Shown here: positions 47,103-56,735 of the stretch, piece by piece | Layout: each line of letters begins with the position of its first letter | How positions within the stretch are numbered: the first letter of the stretch is position 1 | Source: Pseudisothecium myosuroides | Lineage: Eukaryota; Streptophyta; Bryopsida; Hypnales; Lembophyllaceae | Reading direction: 5' to 3' | Assembly (NCBI GenBank): GCA_951799445.1 | Contig: OX637287.1 | Span: forward strand, 41,755,724-41,819,723 | DNA: 64,000 nucleotides | Position numbers and translations under genes: made by a program | The notes under the pieces: model-generated | Databases searched by the model: none | The model's input: the letters and a program-made list of their open reading frames with translations, nothing else | Told to the model about the DNA's origin: nothing

Positions 47103-48425
47103 ATGGTAGGGCAGGATAACCCAACAGCTGAGGTGCAGTCTGTTGTGATTTACAACGACAAGGATGCTGCCGGAAGGTGGATTCCTCTGCGGATTGAGAT
47201 CGGCTCATGGGTTACTTTGAAGCTTGCAGCAAGCGGTCCTTGGTCGAAGGATGCTCGTGTGCACGGTGAGGAATCCTTTGTGGGTGCCTGGAAGGCGCAG
47301 GTTGTCCGCTTCAAGTTTCATGGCAACACCGTTGGAGGCAGGGATGTGCAGAAGCTGGTGGCAATCCAGGTGCGCCATGCTTACCAACGTTGCCAATTGG
47401 ACCTGGATCCAGTGTCGCTAGGCAGCGAGCCACGCGCATGCAACTACTTGTATGCTTCATATTGGGATGACTTGGTGCCACCTTCGTCGATTTTGGATGT
47501 CATTTTGGTGCTACACCACGAAATTGGCGAACCTGGACGCAATGGGAGGAGTCATAGACAGTTGCTGCAGAATGGCACTTTCTTTCTTAGAGCAGTGTAT
47601 GTACCTCGCTTTGGCTCTGAGTTCTATGGAAGTTTGGAGCCGCTGCCGCTTCCAAAGCTCAGTGACGTGTTTTGGCCGATACCTGACATGCATACGTCTG
47701 AGGCATTTCGTTTGAAGATGTCCCATGACGTTGCGGCCGCAATGAAGGGGAGCACGGGAAGCAAGGTTGCACACGTTCAGTGGTTCCTGCCAGTGCACGT
47801 AATGGCCGACTTGTTTGCGGTAGCAGACGACATCCGCCGCACTCCAGCAATGTATGTCTTCTGATCTCCCTCTGCCTTGCTTTTGGCAAGCTTAATGGAT
47901 CCTGGATGGGATGAAAAGTGGCAAAGCGGACAAGACATCATCAAATGCGTTGTCAGCAAAGGCAGTGTGGGATTTCGTTACCATCTAGCACGGCAGATGC
48001 TGTACATGAACTTTTGCTATGTGAAGTATAGGCGTGAAGGGCCGCAGTGGGTGGCGATGGATCAGACTGTGCTTCCAGACATGGTGAGGGCGGAGGTCGT
48101 GTTCAAGGGTGAAGTAATGCCTGCTTTCGAGGTCGGGAAGTCCTGGCCTGTGTCCCAAATTCGGAACGAGATTGCCATTCTATTGCCGCGAGATGTCATC
48201 CCCGACTTCTACGACCTCGTTATCGAGCGGCCTGGTCGACTTGACAGAAAGGTATGCTGTTTTCACACATTGAAGGAAAATTTGACTTGCTGCTTATGAC
48301 ATCTACTTCACTATACTAATGAGTTCTTGAATTGCTGCTTGCCGCAGATAAACCATTGGCTGGAACGGTGCACTGAGATCCAAGCCGTCATACCCCTAGG
48401 AATGAGATTCAAGGTGGTTTTGTAG
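47103..48425 (+). CDS. BAH-like domain protein, 395 aa, three exons including a 39-nt intron
   Basis: Exons are 47103-47851, 47891-48251 and 48348-48425. Intron 2 (48252-48347) is an ordinary GT-AG intron. Intron 1 is only 39 nt: gtatgt at 47852, ctgat branch-like word, pyrimidine tract, cag-like 'ggcaag' ending at 47890. It is a multiple of three and carries an in-frame TGA at 47862, so failure to splice truncates the protein. Residues about 32-140 resemble a BAH (chromatin-binding) domain: a GSWVTLK strand, VGAWKAQVVRF, LVAIQVRHAYQ and the late signature NYLYASYWDDLVPPSSIL. The C-terminal ~80 residues (VVFKGEVMPAFEVG to the end, MRFKVVL) look like a separate alpha/beta, possibly ubiquitin-like, domain. 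If the BAH call is right a nuclear role is likely, but the similarity is by pattern only. A nonsense mutation instead of an intron cannot be excluded. Confidence 0.6.
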
Positions 48426-49170
48426 GACTCATGCTTCAGCAAGGCTTCACGCGGGGCTCCAGCAAGGCTTCAGCACAGTAGACAGTGTGACTCTCGAGGC
48501 GATTTGTAGGTGGCTATTGTGACATTGCGTTGTCTAGGATTTTGTAAAGGTGTAGCAGGTGTGAGAAACGTCTTCCATTTTTAAAGCCCAGGGATGCGTT
48601 CAATTCACTTGTAACTCTCAATTTTGATGTCGGCTATAAAATTGTATATTGAATTCAGTGCAGAGGTCTTGTTCTATATATTGCGCTTATGTGGTTGTAG
48701 TGCAGTATGATCAATCTTTGGTTCACTAGCTCGTTTTATGAAGCTTACGTGCCACATTCAGACTAGACAGCACCTTTGACGGAAATGGTTTTCTTAGACA
48801 ATGCATGAACTGGTGAATGCTTCAGCAGCAGCACAGTCACACAATGAAAGTAAATGACATAGAAAAATATGACATTGACAGGATATACAGGGATATACAG
48901 GGTTTTTAGGAAGTGCGACAACAGAGGAATGCTTCAGCAGCTCATACTAATAGAAAAAGCAGAGAGGATAAATGACATTTTTACATGGAACTGAATTCAA
49001 AGATGAAATTTGCGTGCCATTAGTTGAATGATTCAGCAAAACACTTCGAAAGACAGAAGACGAGAGAATGACGATTTGTGGTACATGGCTTTTGTAACTT
49101 GCAATTGCTGAATTCACACATAGAAAGAGGAGAGGATGACATGCATTTTGACATATAGCAGTTTTAGGCA
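48426..49170. repeat. TGCTTCAGCA motif cluster with degenerate ~100-bp repeats
   Basis: The quasi-palindromic word TGCTTCAGCA occurs at 48432, 48818 and 48930, with one-base variants at 48466 and 49029. From 48818 on, the copies head degenerate units spaced 112 and 99 bp apart that also share 'aatgaca' words. The cluster lies between the 3' ends of the BAH-like gene and the RING-family copy 1. It could be a subterminal repeat array of a transposon or simply a local minisatellite. Confidence 0.55.
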
Positions 49171-49421
49171 AAAGATATCCTTTATTAAAAGTTGCAATGC
49201 AGATGAATACCAAAACTGCACTCCCTACGTCTCAAAATAACAAACACCTCCTCAATGTCAGCAACATTATGCTGAATTTGAGGAGGTGCTTGTAATGTTG
49301 TGATTTCCATCTTCCTACTGCACTAATGCGATATACACTATACATTGTACATTCGTTTGGGGGGAGACCTGTCGCGTATGTTAGTCTAGAAGAGCGAACT
49401 ATTCCTCCACTTCACTCAAGC

Positions 49422-51506
49422 CTACATCTCAGCATCTACTGTTGAAGCCTCGTCCACGCTGGTCGCCTTTGCTGCTGCCGCCTCGTCCACACTGCCTGCC
49501 TTTGCTACGGCCGCCCCGTCCGCACTACCTGCCTTTGCTGCTGCCACCCCGTCCACACTGCCTGCCTTTGCTGCTGCCGCCTCGTCCGCACTGCCTGCCT
49601 TTGCTGCTGCTGCTTCGTCCACACTGCCTGCCTTTACTGCTGCCACCTCGTCCGCACTGCCTGCCTTTGTTGCTACCGCCTCATCCACACTGCATTTTGC
49701 CGGTGTTGCTACCGTGACTTCCGCACAGACTGGAGCTGATAATGCCATCGCTGTCTTTGAGCCTCCATCTGTTGCTGCTAACGCTTCATTGACACCTTCG
49801 TTCCGACTCTGGCCTTCCAAATCGGTGACAACTCGACGGGCACCTGAGGATGCACACTACCGCTTTGACACTTCCCATGCTTCAGCATTCTCCACTTGGG
49901 CTGCATCCTCCCGTCGAGCCACTATACTTTCCTTTGAGACTTCAAAGAGAACCCTCATTGCCTCTGAGGTATTTGTAAATCCCCATTGCTCCATCCACGC
50001 CCTGCTTGGAGATGCCGCACACCTTGGGCAAGAAGGCGGTCTTGAAAGAGCCGTCTTGAATATGCAATGAGGGTGGAATAAGCACCCACAACTCAATGGT
50101 GCGAATGCTTGATCCGCAAAGAACTTGCTACAGCTAGCGCATGGCTCACTTGTCGCAAGAAGATCCATGCCGGTAAACTTTGAGGGCAATAACTCCAAGA
50201 GAGCTTGCGGCCGAATGGAGCTGTTCTGAATGATTAGCTTGTCAATCGACACGTTGAGCTCCCGAGATTCTACTTTCAAGTCTTGCAGCGACTGTTGGAC
50301 AGACAATGCTTCAGTCCTCTTTTGGGTGACGACAGCTTCAGCAGCTTCCAGAGTAGCACTAACGTCGTTTGCTTCTCGAGATTTTGCTATGACAGCGGCA
50401 TTTAATTGGGCTCGTTCTCCAAAGTTGTCCACAACCAATTTCGATTGCTTCCGCAATTCCGTTTGCTCATCCCAGAGAAGATTTTCTGCTTCAGCAAAAT
50501 TCCTGCAGTCCAATAACGCAACAGCCATCGCCCTTTGCAAATTGTCCTCAATCTGTCGCAAGCCAGCAATGTTGTCATCCACAATCCGACGTTTTTGAAC
50601 AAGGGCTTCCATCTTGGAGACATTCTATTGTGCTGAAGCCGAAGGACTATGCACATCAGGAGCCCTGTTTGCGGTCGGAGCAATCGGCTTGGCCGGAGGC
50701 GACCGCTTACGCTTCTGCAGAGGAGCATGTGCGGGCACTGTTGCAGTTGAGGATACCCTCGTTGCCAGAGAAACGGGGTTTAAGACCGGACGAGGTGCAC
50801 CTGAGACAACCTCACTAGGGTGGCCACTGCGACGAGCAGCCTCTTCAAAATGTTGCGCAAAAACATTCAGCACTGCTTGAATTTGCTCCCGCAAGCATGG
50901 AGGGGTGAGCTTCATAGGGTTCTTACCAGGGGAAGACGCTCGTGTCTTTGCCAGCGACGCTGCTTTATCCGCCCATTTGACATTCTTGTTCTTTTGATAG
51001 AACAACGCAAGTCCGTGGATGAAGCTGGTCCCAAATTCGCCATTGTCCGGGTGTGTCCCGCCGTAGACTCACTGGTACATGTGCAGTGCGTCCCGAGCCA
51101 TAGCCTTGTCTGCAATCAGCTTTAGCGGGTGTCGATTTCCCTTCTTGCTAAGCGGATACGTGCCCATAAGGTCAGCCAATGGAAAGAGGCTGTCATCGGC
51201 CAACTTCTGAAATGGCAGCCCCTCATTACAGAGCCCACCAGTGTGTTGGAAGAACAGAGCTGGGTAACGAGCACGGTCGCTTCCCAAGAGAAATGGAGCG
51301 CGCTTGATCAGCTCCAGCGACATGGCTTGGGGAAGCTTCCCAAGGTCGAATGCCTGTGACCATATTGTGACAAAATTTGCCTCTGAATTGCTCACCAGTT
51401 CCTCCGCACTTGCATCATCCTCCGTCTCCATTGAGTCATCATTGGAAGACTCAGGCTGAATTACAACATAATCGGATTGACGCCCCGATCTGTGGCCCAA
51501 AGCCAT
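49422..51506 (-). pseudogene. RING-variant/coiled-coil family copy 1, single frame with three internal stops
   Basis: From ATG 51506 to TAG 49422 one frame of 695 codons runs without any indel but is interrupted by TGA (51071-51069), TAG (50627-50625) and TAG (49859-49857). An acidic N terminus is followed by a module shared with copies 2 and 3 (IKRAPFLLGSDRARYPALFF, GGLCNEGLPFQKL). VYGGTHPDNGEFG and NVKWADKA come next, then a Pro/Lys-rich linker and a long helical region. The altered RING has Cys456, 459, 473, 475, His478, Cys481, 493, 496 (C-x2-C-x13-C-x-C-x2-H-x2-C-x11-C-x2-C). WMEQWG follows, and after the third stop an Ala/Lys/Asp repeat region. The third stop could be the authentic end. 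A spliced leader intron (51601-51528) lies upstream. Function unknown; RING suggests a ubiquitin-ligase ancestry. The stop codons fit C-to-T decay of CGA and CAG. Confidence 0.65.
49452..49682. repeat. 33-bp tandem repeat, seven copies, in frame with copy 1
   Basis: On the minus strand each 33-bp unit encodes an 11-residue repeat of the form EAAAAKAGSVD. Units alternate between GSAD and GSVD, giving a 66-bp higher-order period. The frame is that of the copy 1 gene. This is either a low-complexity C-terminal tail or a minisatellite just beyond the gene. Confidence 0.85.
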
Positions 51507-51527
51507 GTTCTGCAGCACTTGATCACC

Positions 51528-51601
51528 CTGTAAACTAATCGAAAGGACGAAGGGTGCAATTTGAAGATCCCCGTAAATAAGCTGCACAAAGACTAACTTA
51601 C
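51528..51601 (-). other. Predicted 74-nt leader intron of copy 1
   Basis: On the minus strand gtaagt begins at 51601 and a pyrimidine-rich acceptor 'gtttacag' ends at 51528, 21 nt before ATG 51506. Both sites fit plant consensus. Its presence indicates that copy 1 is not an intronless retrocopy. Confidence 0.5.
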
Positions 51602-51649
51602 AATTCAGCTTGCGGCTGCAATATTCGATCAACAAGAAATGTATCTCTG

Positions 51650-53084
51650 AAGGGGTTGCTTCTGGGTTCTCTCAAGTACTCTGTGGACACGACTAAACAA
51701 TGTCTGCCAAACACGGCAACCTGTGGCTACAGCACTATCAGTGGGAAACAATTGAACTACGGATGCAGCGGAGAAGGGGAATGCAAGTGCGTGCTGCAGC
51801 CTCCAGTAAGCTGGAGCATGAGGGAATTCAAAAAAGCAACACGGACAGCGAGGTTGTGAGGTGACGTCTTACAATAGTTTATTCATGAACTATGGCCCTG
51901 ATTTAGTACCAGCCGCCTTGGTAAGTCCAATCAGTCATCACCTGTTGTAACTCTCATTATTAAGCCATGATGTGGGGCCATCATCCATATGACCCAGGAT
52001 AAATTTAAGACGTTTGCCCTTCTGCCATTGCCATCATGCTTCAGCATGGACATTATAAGTATTGTAGTCTTCGTTTCCCACCTATAGAAGTGTGATAAAA
52101 AGCAAAAGCAATTGAAATTCAAAATTCAAAATCAAATATTCGTAGTCAAAATTTTAAGTTAAGATGATACATGGTAAAAAAGGTAGTCGAGCAATGCGGC
52201 CCAACTTTTTTTAATTTACTTTAATTGCAAATAGCTTGCAATATACATGGTCAAAGTTTTTCAAATTTCTTCCATACATTTATACATGAGGCAAGCGCAA
52301 AGATCTTGCGGTTACGTATTCCAAAAAAAAAATTGAAAGGTAATTTGCATGTAGAAATAGAGTGTTTTTGAGTTATGAGTGACTTTTGATAGAAACTAGG
52401 CTTTGGAACTTTACGGGTTTAGAAAAAATTGTAAGTGAATAGTTATACTTCAAGAATATGTGGAACCTAAATTGCAATGGTTGGATATCAAAGATAAGCA
52501 GGCAACCATAATCATCACCAATTCAAACCATAAGCATAAATTAGATTTGGATTCAAATCTCATTAGCAATCAAAAACAGATTTTTGTGTACTTTAGCATG
52601 AATGATTTTGATACTATATGAATAAATTTTGAACTTTCAAAATAATGTTTGCAGATAGGAAAAAAGCCAAACCTAGATTCCATGTAAATTGAAATTTAAA
52701 AAAAAAAGGGAGGGGGGGGTTCTTCAATCATTTTGGATTTAAAGACACAAGTTCACTTTCCTTCCAATGAAGAAAGATTTATTAAAAGAATAGAAGTCAT
52801 CTAGTGGCATCTACCAAAATGACCTAGTACTAATTTTAGCTTTAGCAAAAAAACATTTGTAAGAACCATTATTGTCCAAAATGAACTAGTCACCTCAATC
52901 TCCCACATCTATAAAAATTTTAATTCACAATGACATAGTCCTAGTCCTCCTCCAAACGGAGGTTCATTACGACACTAGTTTTTTGCCATGTACATTATTC
53001 ATGTCCCCCCCAAAAAAAAATGAAAAAGGTGTTTTACCATCTCATAGAAAGACTAAATATCATTAAAAGTGGCAATAAGATCCG
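51650..53084. other. AT-rich intergenic, nothing recognised
   Basis: Contains one further TGCTTCAGCA (52037) within the palindromic 'catgcttcagcatg'. No gene is supported. Confidence 0.4.
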
Positions 53085-53475
53085 GGAGCCTAGAGGAGGC
53101 TTTACTAACCCAAGGGAAAAAAATGGAGAGGGTAAAAGAAGTCTAGACTACCTTCAAATAAATTTCCAGGAGTGGGGGAGTGCTTTGCTAACCGACAAGG
53201 AAAAAAATGGGGAGGGTATGAGAAGTATAGACCTCATCCAAATAAGTATTTTAGAGTGGAGGAGTGCTTTACTAACCGTCAATGAAAAAAATGGGGAGGG
53301 TAAGAGAAGTTTGGACTCCATCCAAATAAATTTCCGGGAGTGAGGCCGAGTGCTTTGCTAACCAACAAGGAAAAAAATGGGGAGGGTAAAAGAAGTCTAG
53401 ACTCCATCCAAATGAATTTTTGAAAGCCTAGAGGAGGCTTTACTAACCCTCTGGCAACAAAATGGAGAGAGTATA
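53085..53475. repeat. 84-86 bp tandem repeat, about 4.5 copies
   Basis: The word 'aaaaaatgg' recurs at spacings of 84, 84, 86 and 85 bp, with 'gaagtctagactccatccaa' and 'gctttgctaacc' in each unit. The first three units are an exact multiple of three apart and stay open on the plus strand (repeat EKNGEGKRSLD), but the fourth spacing breaks frame. The first and last units share 'gcctagaggaggctttacta'. I do not call a gene. Confidence 0.85.
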
Positions 53476-55123
53476 TTACTGAGGCTAATCTATTGCAAAA
53501 TTGTCAAGTTTTATTTTTGTTTAAAAAGCCCTTGCCAATAGATTTCTCAAAAAGCATCCGATAGAATGACACAAATTCCTTATAGTGTAGGGTCTGATAG
53601 AGTTTGGTATTGTGTTTTATTTATACTAATTTTAGTTAAACCTTCCTCTAACACTTTGGATTCAAACTACGGGTGCCTTTACAATTAACTCTAATATATA
53701 AAAAGAATTGAAACCTCTATTTTCTGAACCTTGTACAGAGTATGGAGAATATATATTCCATAAAATATATAAAAGAATGGTTTACAATTATTTAAAAAAA
53801 TATATATACTCATACAACTTCTCACAGATATCAAAATCCAACTAAGATAGTAGTGACCTATTCTGGAGAGCCCACACAATCATGGCTTTATAGAGTGATA
53901 TATTGTGGACAACAGTTGGATGCAGTGTTTGTTAAAAAAAAATTATTTGCTTGTACTTTTTACTATCTTGTCCACTCATCTCTCCAACTTCCTTAATTAG
54001 AGAGAGGTGCCAAACCTAACCGTAAATTTAGAATTCTAAGAGACTTGGATGTTCATTCTTGGAACAAAAAATTCCTTTCTGTCCTACATTCTTCTAGTGA
54101 GTTCCTTTTTTTTTTTAATACAATGCGTGAAATTTCTCAACAAATTCTCCATATCCTACACGTTCAAATGGCTTAAGTTATCCATTATAGATACCTCTAC
54201 TTTATTGAAAGAGTAGTTAAACTTTTTTATGTCTTTTTTTAGGCTTTAGGTTAGATTAGATTACGTGAGATTTTTCTTTTAATGCAATGACTCGTTCCAA
54301 TAGTTCCAAAATTGAAAAAAAAAACCCCTGAGATTTGACAACCTGGACCTCCAAAGTGGCTTGATTAAAACTGCTTAAGGTGGCTATAAGTTGCTTAAGG
54401 TGCTTAAGATGTCGACTTCCTGCAATCTCAGTGAATGATTAGAATCAAGGTGATTCTCATCAGCCTAAGGTTAATCAAATAAGCTTAAGTTCATGATGCA
54501 GCCACGTGGTACGTCAGCTAGGCTCATGAGACTTGGAAGCACAGCCGCCGTGCTTGTACAGAGCACTTAATGCTCTATTTCAGCATGGCTTAATATAAGA
54601 ATTAAGTTACTGTGAACATCCCTTTGCAGTTCACTTAGTAAGCTTACCCTTAGTTCGAGTGTACTTGTGTTTGTGAAGCGTTTCAGGTTGTGTTTTGAGT
54701 GTCCGCTGCTTGTGCCAGAAGTGTCTGCTGCTGGAGCTGGAAGCAAATTGAAAGCGCTGCTTCACCTGGAACATCCAAATATTCAGCTTCTTTTGTAAGT
54801 ATACATTCCTTTGTTATCAAATTGAAGCAAATTGAACGCTAGCATTGTTCCATACCCTGCTTAGTCTTATGTTTTGCTGCCGCAGGCCATGCACTGAGTT
54901 TAGGCTGGTGAATGGTAATGTGAGGGGAAGGAGTTGGTGAGTTCCTACATTTTTGGATTGAACGACCTTCTTGTATTCAAAATTTAGTTAGCTTAGGATT
55001 GAATTTGACGCTACCCTATTTCAGGTCGTACCCTGCTCAGTGATAGGTTGCTGCCGCGTGGTCCGCTATGGGTATTTCTGTCTTTGATTTGGCATTTTTC
55101 CTAAATTCTTCCGATTTTGCCAG
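53476..55123. other. Intergenic and spliced leader region of copy 2
   Basis: 53.5-54.6 kb is AT-rich without a gene. From about 54.6 kb the sequence shows a series of plausible leader splice sites for copy 2: donor gtaagtatac near 54797, acceptor gccgcag near 54886, donor gtgagttcc near 54937, acceptors near 55025 and at 55123. A 'gcttaatataag' near 54588 could serve as a TATA-like element. These are inferences from consensus only. Confidence 0.35.
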
Positions 55124-55135
55124 GTTTTGGCTACA

Positions 55136-56735
55136 ATGGCAGAGGGCGGAAAAGCGGAGAGGAGCCCCCCTGCAATCCAGTAGTCCCCAGCGAAGAAGCC
55201 GCGCCGTAGTAAACCATATCTTGACCCGACTGACGATGCGGACGATGCTTCCGCAGCGCAGGGGGTTCACGATCACGCACTCCGAATTTTCGGAACCCTT
55301 CAACTTTGGATACACTTCCCCGTCGCTGAAGGCGGCTATGGTAAAGGTAGCCCCGGTTCTTCTTGGCCGCAACGCCGTATACAACGAGAATTTCTTTGTC
55401 AATGTGGCAGGACTTCTCAACAAATTACCAGTCACCAACGACCATGAGATATTGAGGAAATGGCCTCCCAAGACTGGACGCTATGAGATAGCGGACTGTC
55501 TAGACCCCGCTGAAGCAACCCTCTTCTGCAATCAGTGGTTCAAAGTCTATGGTGAGACTCCGGACAATAATTGCTTTTCCCTAAAGTTCTTGCGGGGGTG
55601 CTACGCTACGTTTGTGCACAAGCAGGAAGTGAACTGGGTGGAGGAGGCCTTGGAACGGCGAGGCAAGCGGGAAGGCCATGTTTCCCGTAATCCAAAGAAA
55701 CTCGGAGCAGTGGCATTGCGGCAGCAGATACAAGCGTTGTGCCACATCATTGAGGACGTCGAAGCAGACGATGGCCCCGGTGGCTCACCTCTGAACGCCG
55801 CAAAATCTTGCTTGCGGAAATGCGAAGTGCTGTTCGGGAAGGCCGAGAAGAAACTCAAAATTATACTTAACAAACTAGAATCTACCCGAAAAGGCCTGGC
55901 GGATCTAGAAGCAGATTCAGAGTCGGAAGACTTGACTATTCGATTCAGCAAGGTCAGTGCGGAAGCCAAAGCACTACAGCGTCAGGGGAAGGCTGGAGAT
56001 GCAGTCGCGAAAAAAGCAGAGGCCGCATCTTTGCTTGCTGAAATAAACAAGGCGAGCAAGAAGTTGACGGAATTTGAAGATACCATACGCGCGCTAGAGG
56101 AGACTCTACTGCCGCAAGCAGAATTGGAACTCGACACCAAACGTAAAGGTGTGGCCGAGGCTGAGGAGAAAGTCAGGGCGCTTTCGCTTTGTGCAGGTAT
56201 TCTTTCCAAAATCCTTTGTTATTGACATTCTTTGGTGTAACCCTTAAATTGTAGGTCAGCTGGAGTTGTTAGAAAAATATTGTGATGCCGATTGTTGAAA
56301 TGATTTGCTTTCAAACATGCTGAAATGATTTGAAAGTTGTGCTTTTGCTTGCCTCTTGTGCTTCTGCTAGCAACTTGTGCTTGTGCTTGTGCTTGTGCTT
56401 GTAGTGGACTACTGAGTTCAAGTATTCATGACACTGTCCTATGGTTTGTCCTTAGTAGAATCAGCGTCACTGTCCAACAATGCAAAGCATGGGGGTAGTT
56501 TGACTTCAATATTTTTGTACACACTTGGAGCATGTATTTAGAGATCCTCCAGCCTCATAATTTATATGAAAAACCATGATGTCCAATGCACAATGGAAGT
56601 GCACAGTTGGAGTTGTTTCCAAAATCAAAAGCTGACCTCAGTGAATAATGTGTTGCTGTGCCTGATATAGGGTGCCAGAAGGCCACGCTTCCATCAGTAG
56701 AGGAAGTACGGGATTCGGGCGGCAGCAGCAAATGA
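55136..56735 (+). pseudogene. RING-family copy 2, RING missing, stop and frameshift
   Basis: The start ATG 55136 (exon begins 55124 after gattttgccag) leads after 15 codons to TAG at 55181. The same frame then continues through a basic patch (SPAKKPRRSKP) and an acidic patch (DPTDDADDASA) resembling the copy 1 N terminus. A +1 shift at a G5 run (55261-55265) moves into a second frame, open to 56196. That frame holds the family module (VKVAPVLLGRNAVYNENFF, VAGLLNKL), VYGETPDNN, EVNWVEEALERR and a long coiled coil (about 55840-56190). A GT-AG intron 56197-56670 and last exon 56671-56735 (GCQKATLPSVEEVRDSGG, stop TGA) close it. The RING finger present in copies 1 and 3 is absent. It is either a decayed copy or a shorter paralog whose N terminus is spliced differently. 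Confidence 0.55.

Noticed and set aside
49442..49717. Plus-strand frame rich in Leu/Pro/Arg/His (RPHCLPLLLPP repeats)
   Set aside because: It is the antisense of the 33-bp repeat that reads as an Ala/Lys/Asp tail in the copy 1 frame. Stop-free antisense is a by-product of the repeat composition.
53020..53343. 107-codon plus-strand frame over the 84-bp repeats as a gene
   Set aside because: Later units break frame by 1-2 bases, there is no start context or splice support, and the region is a simple tandem array.
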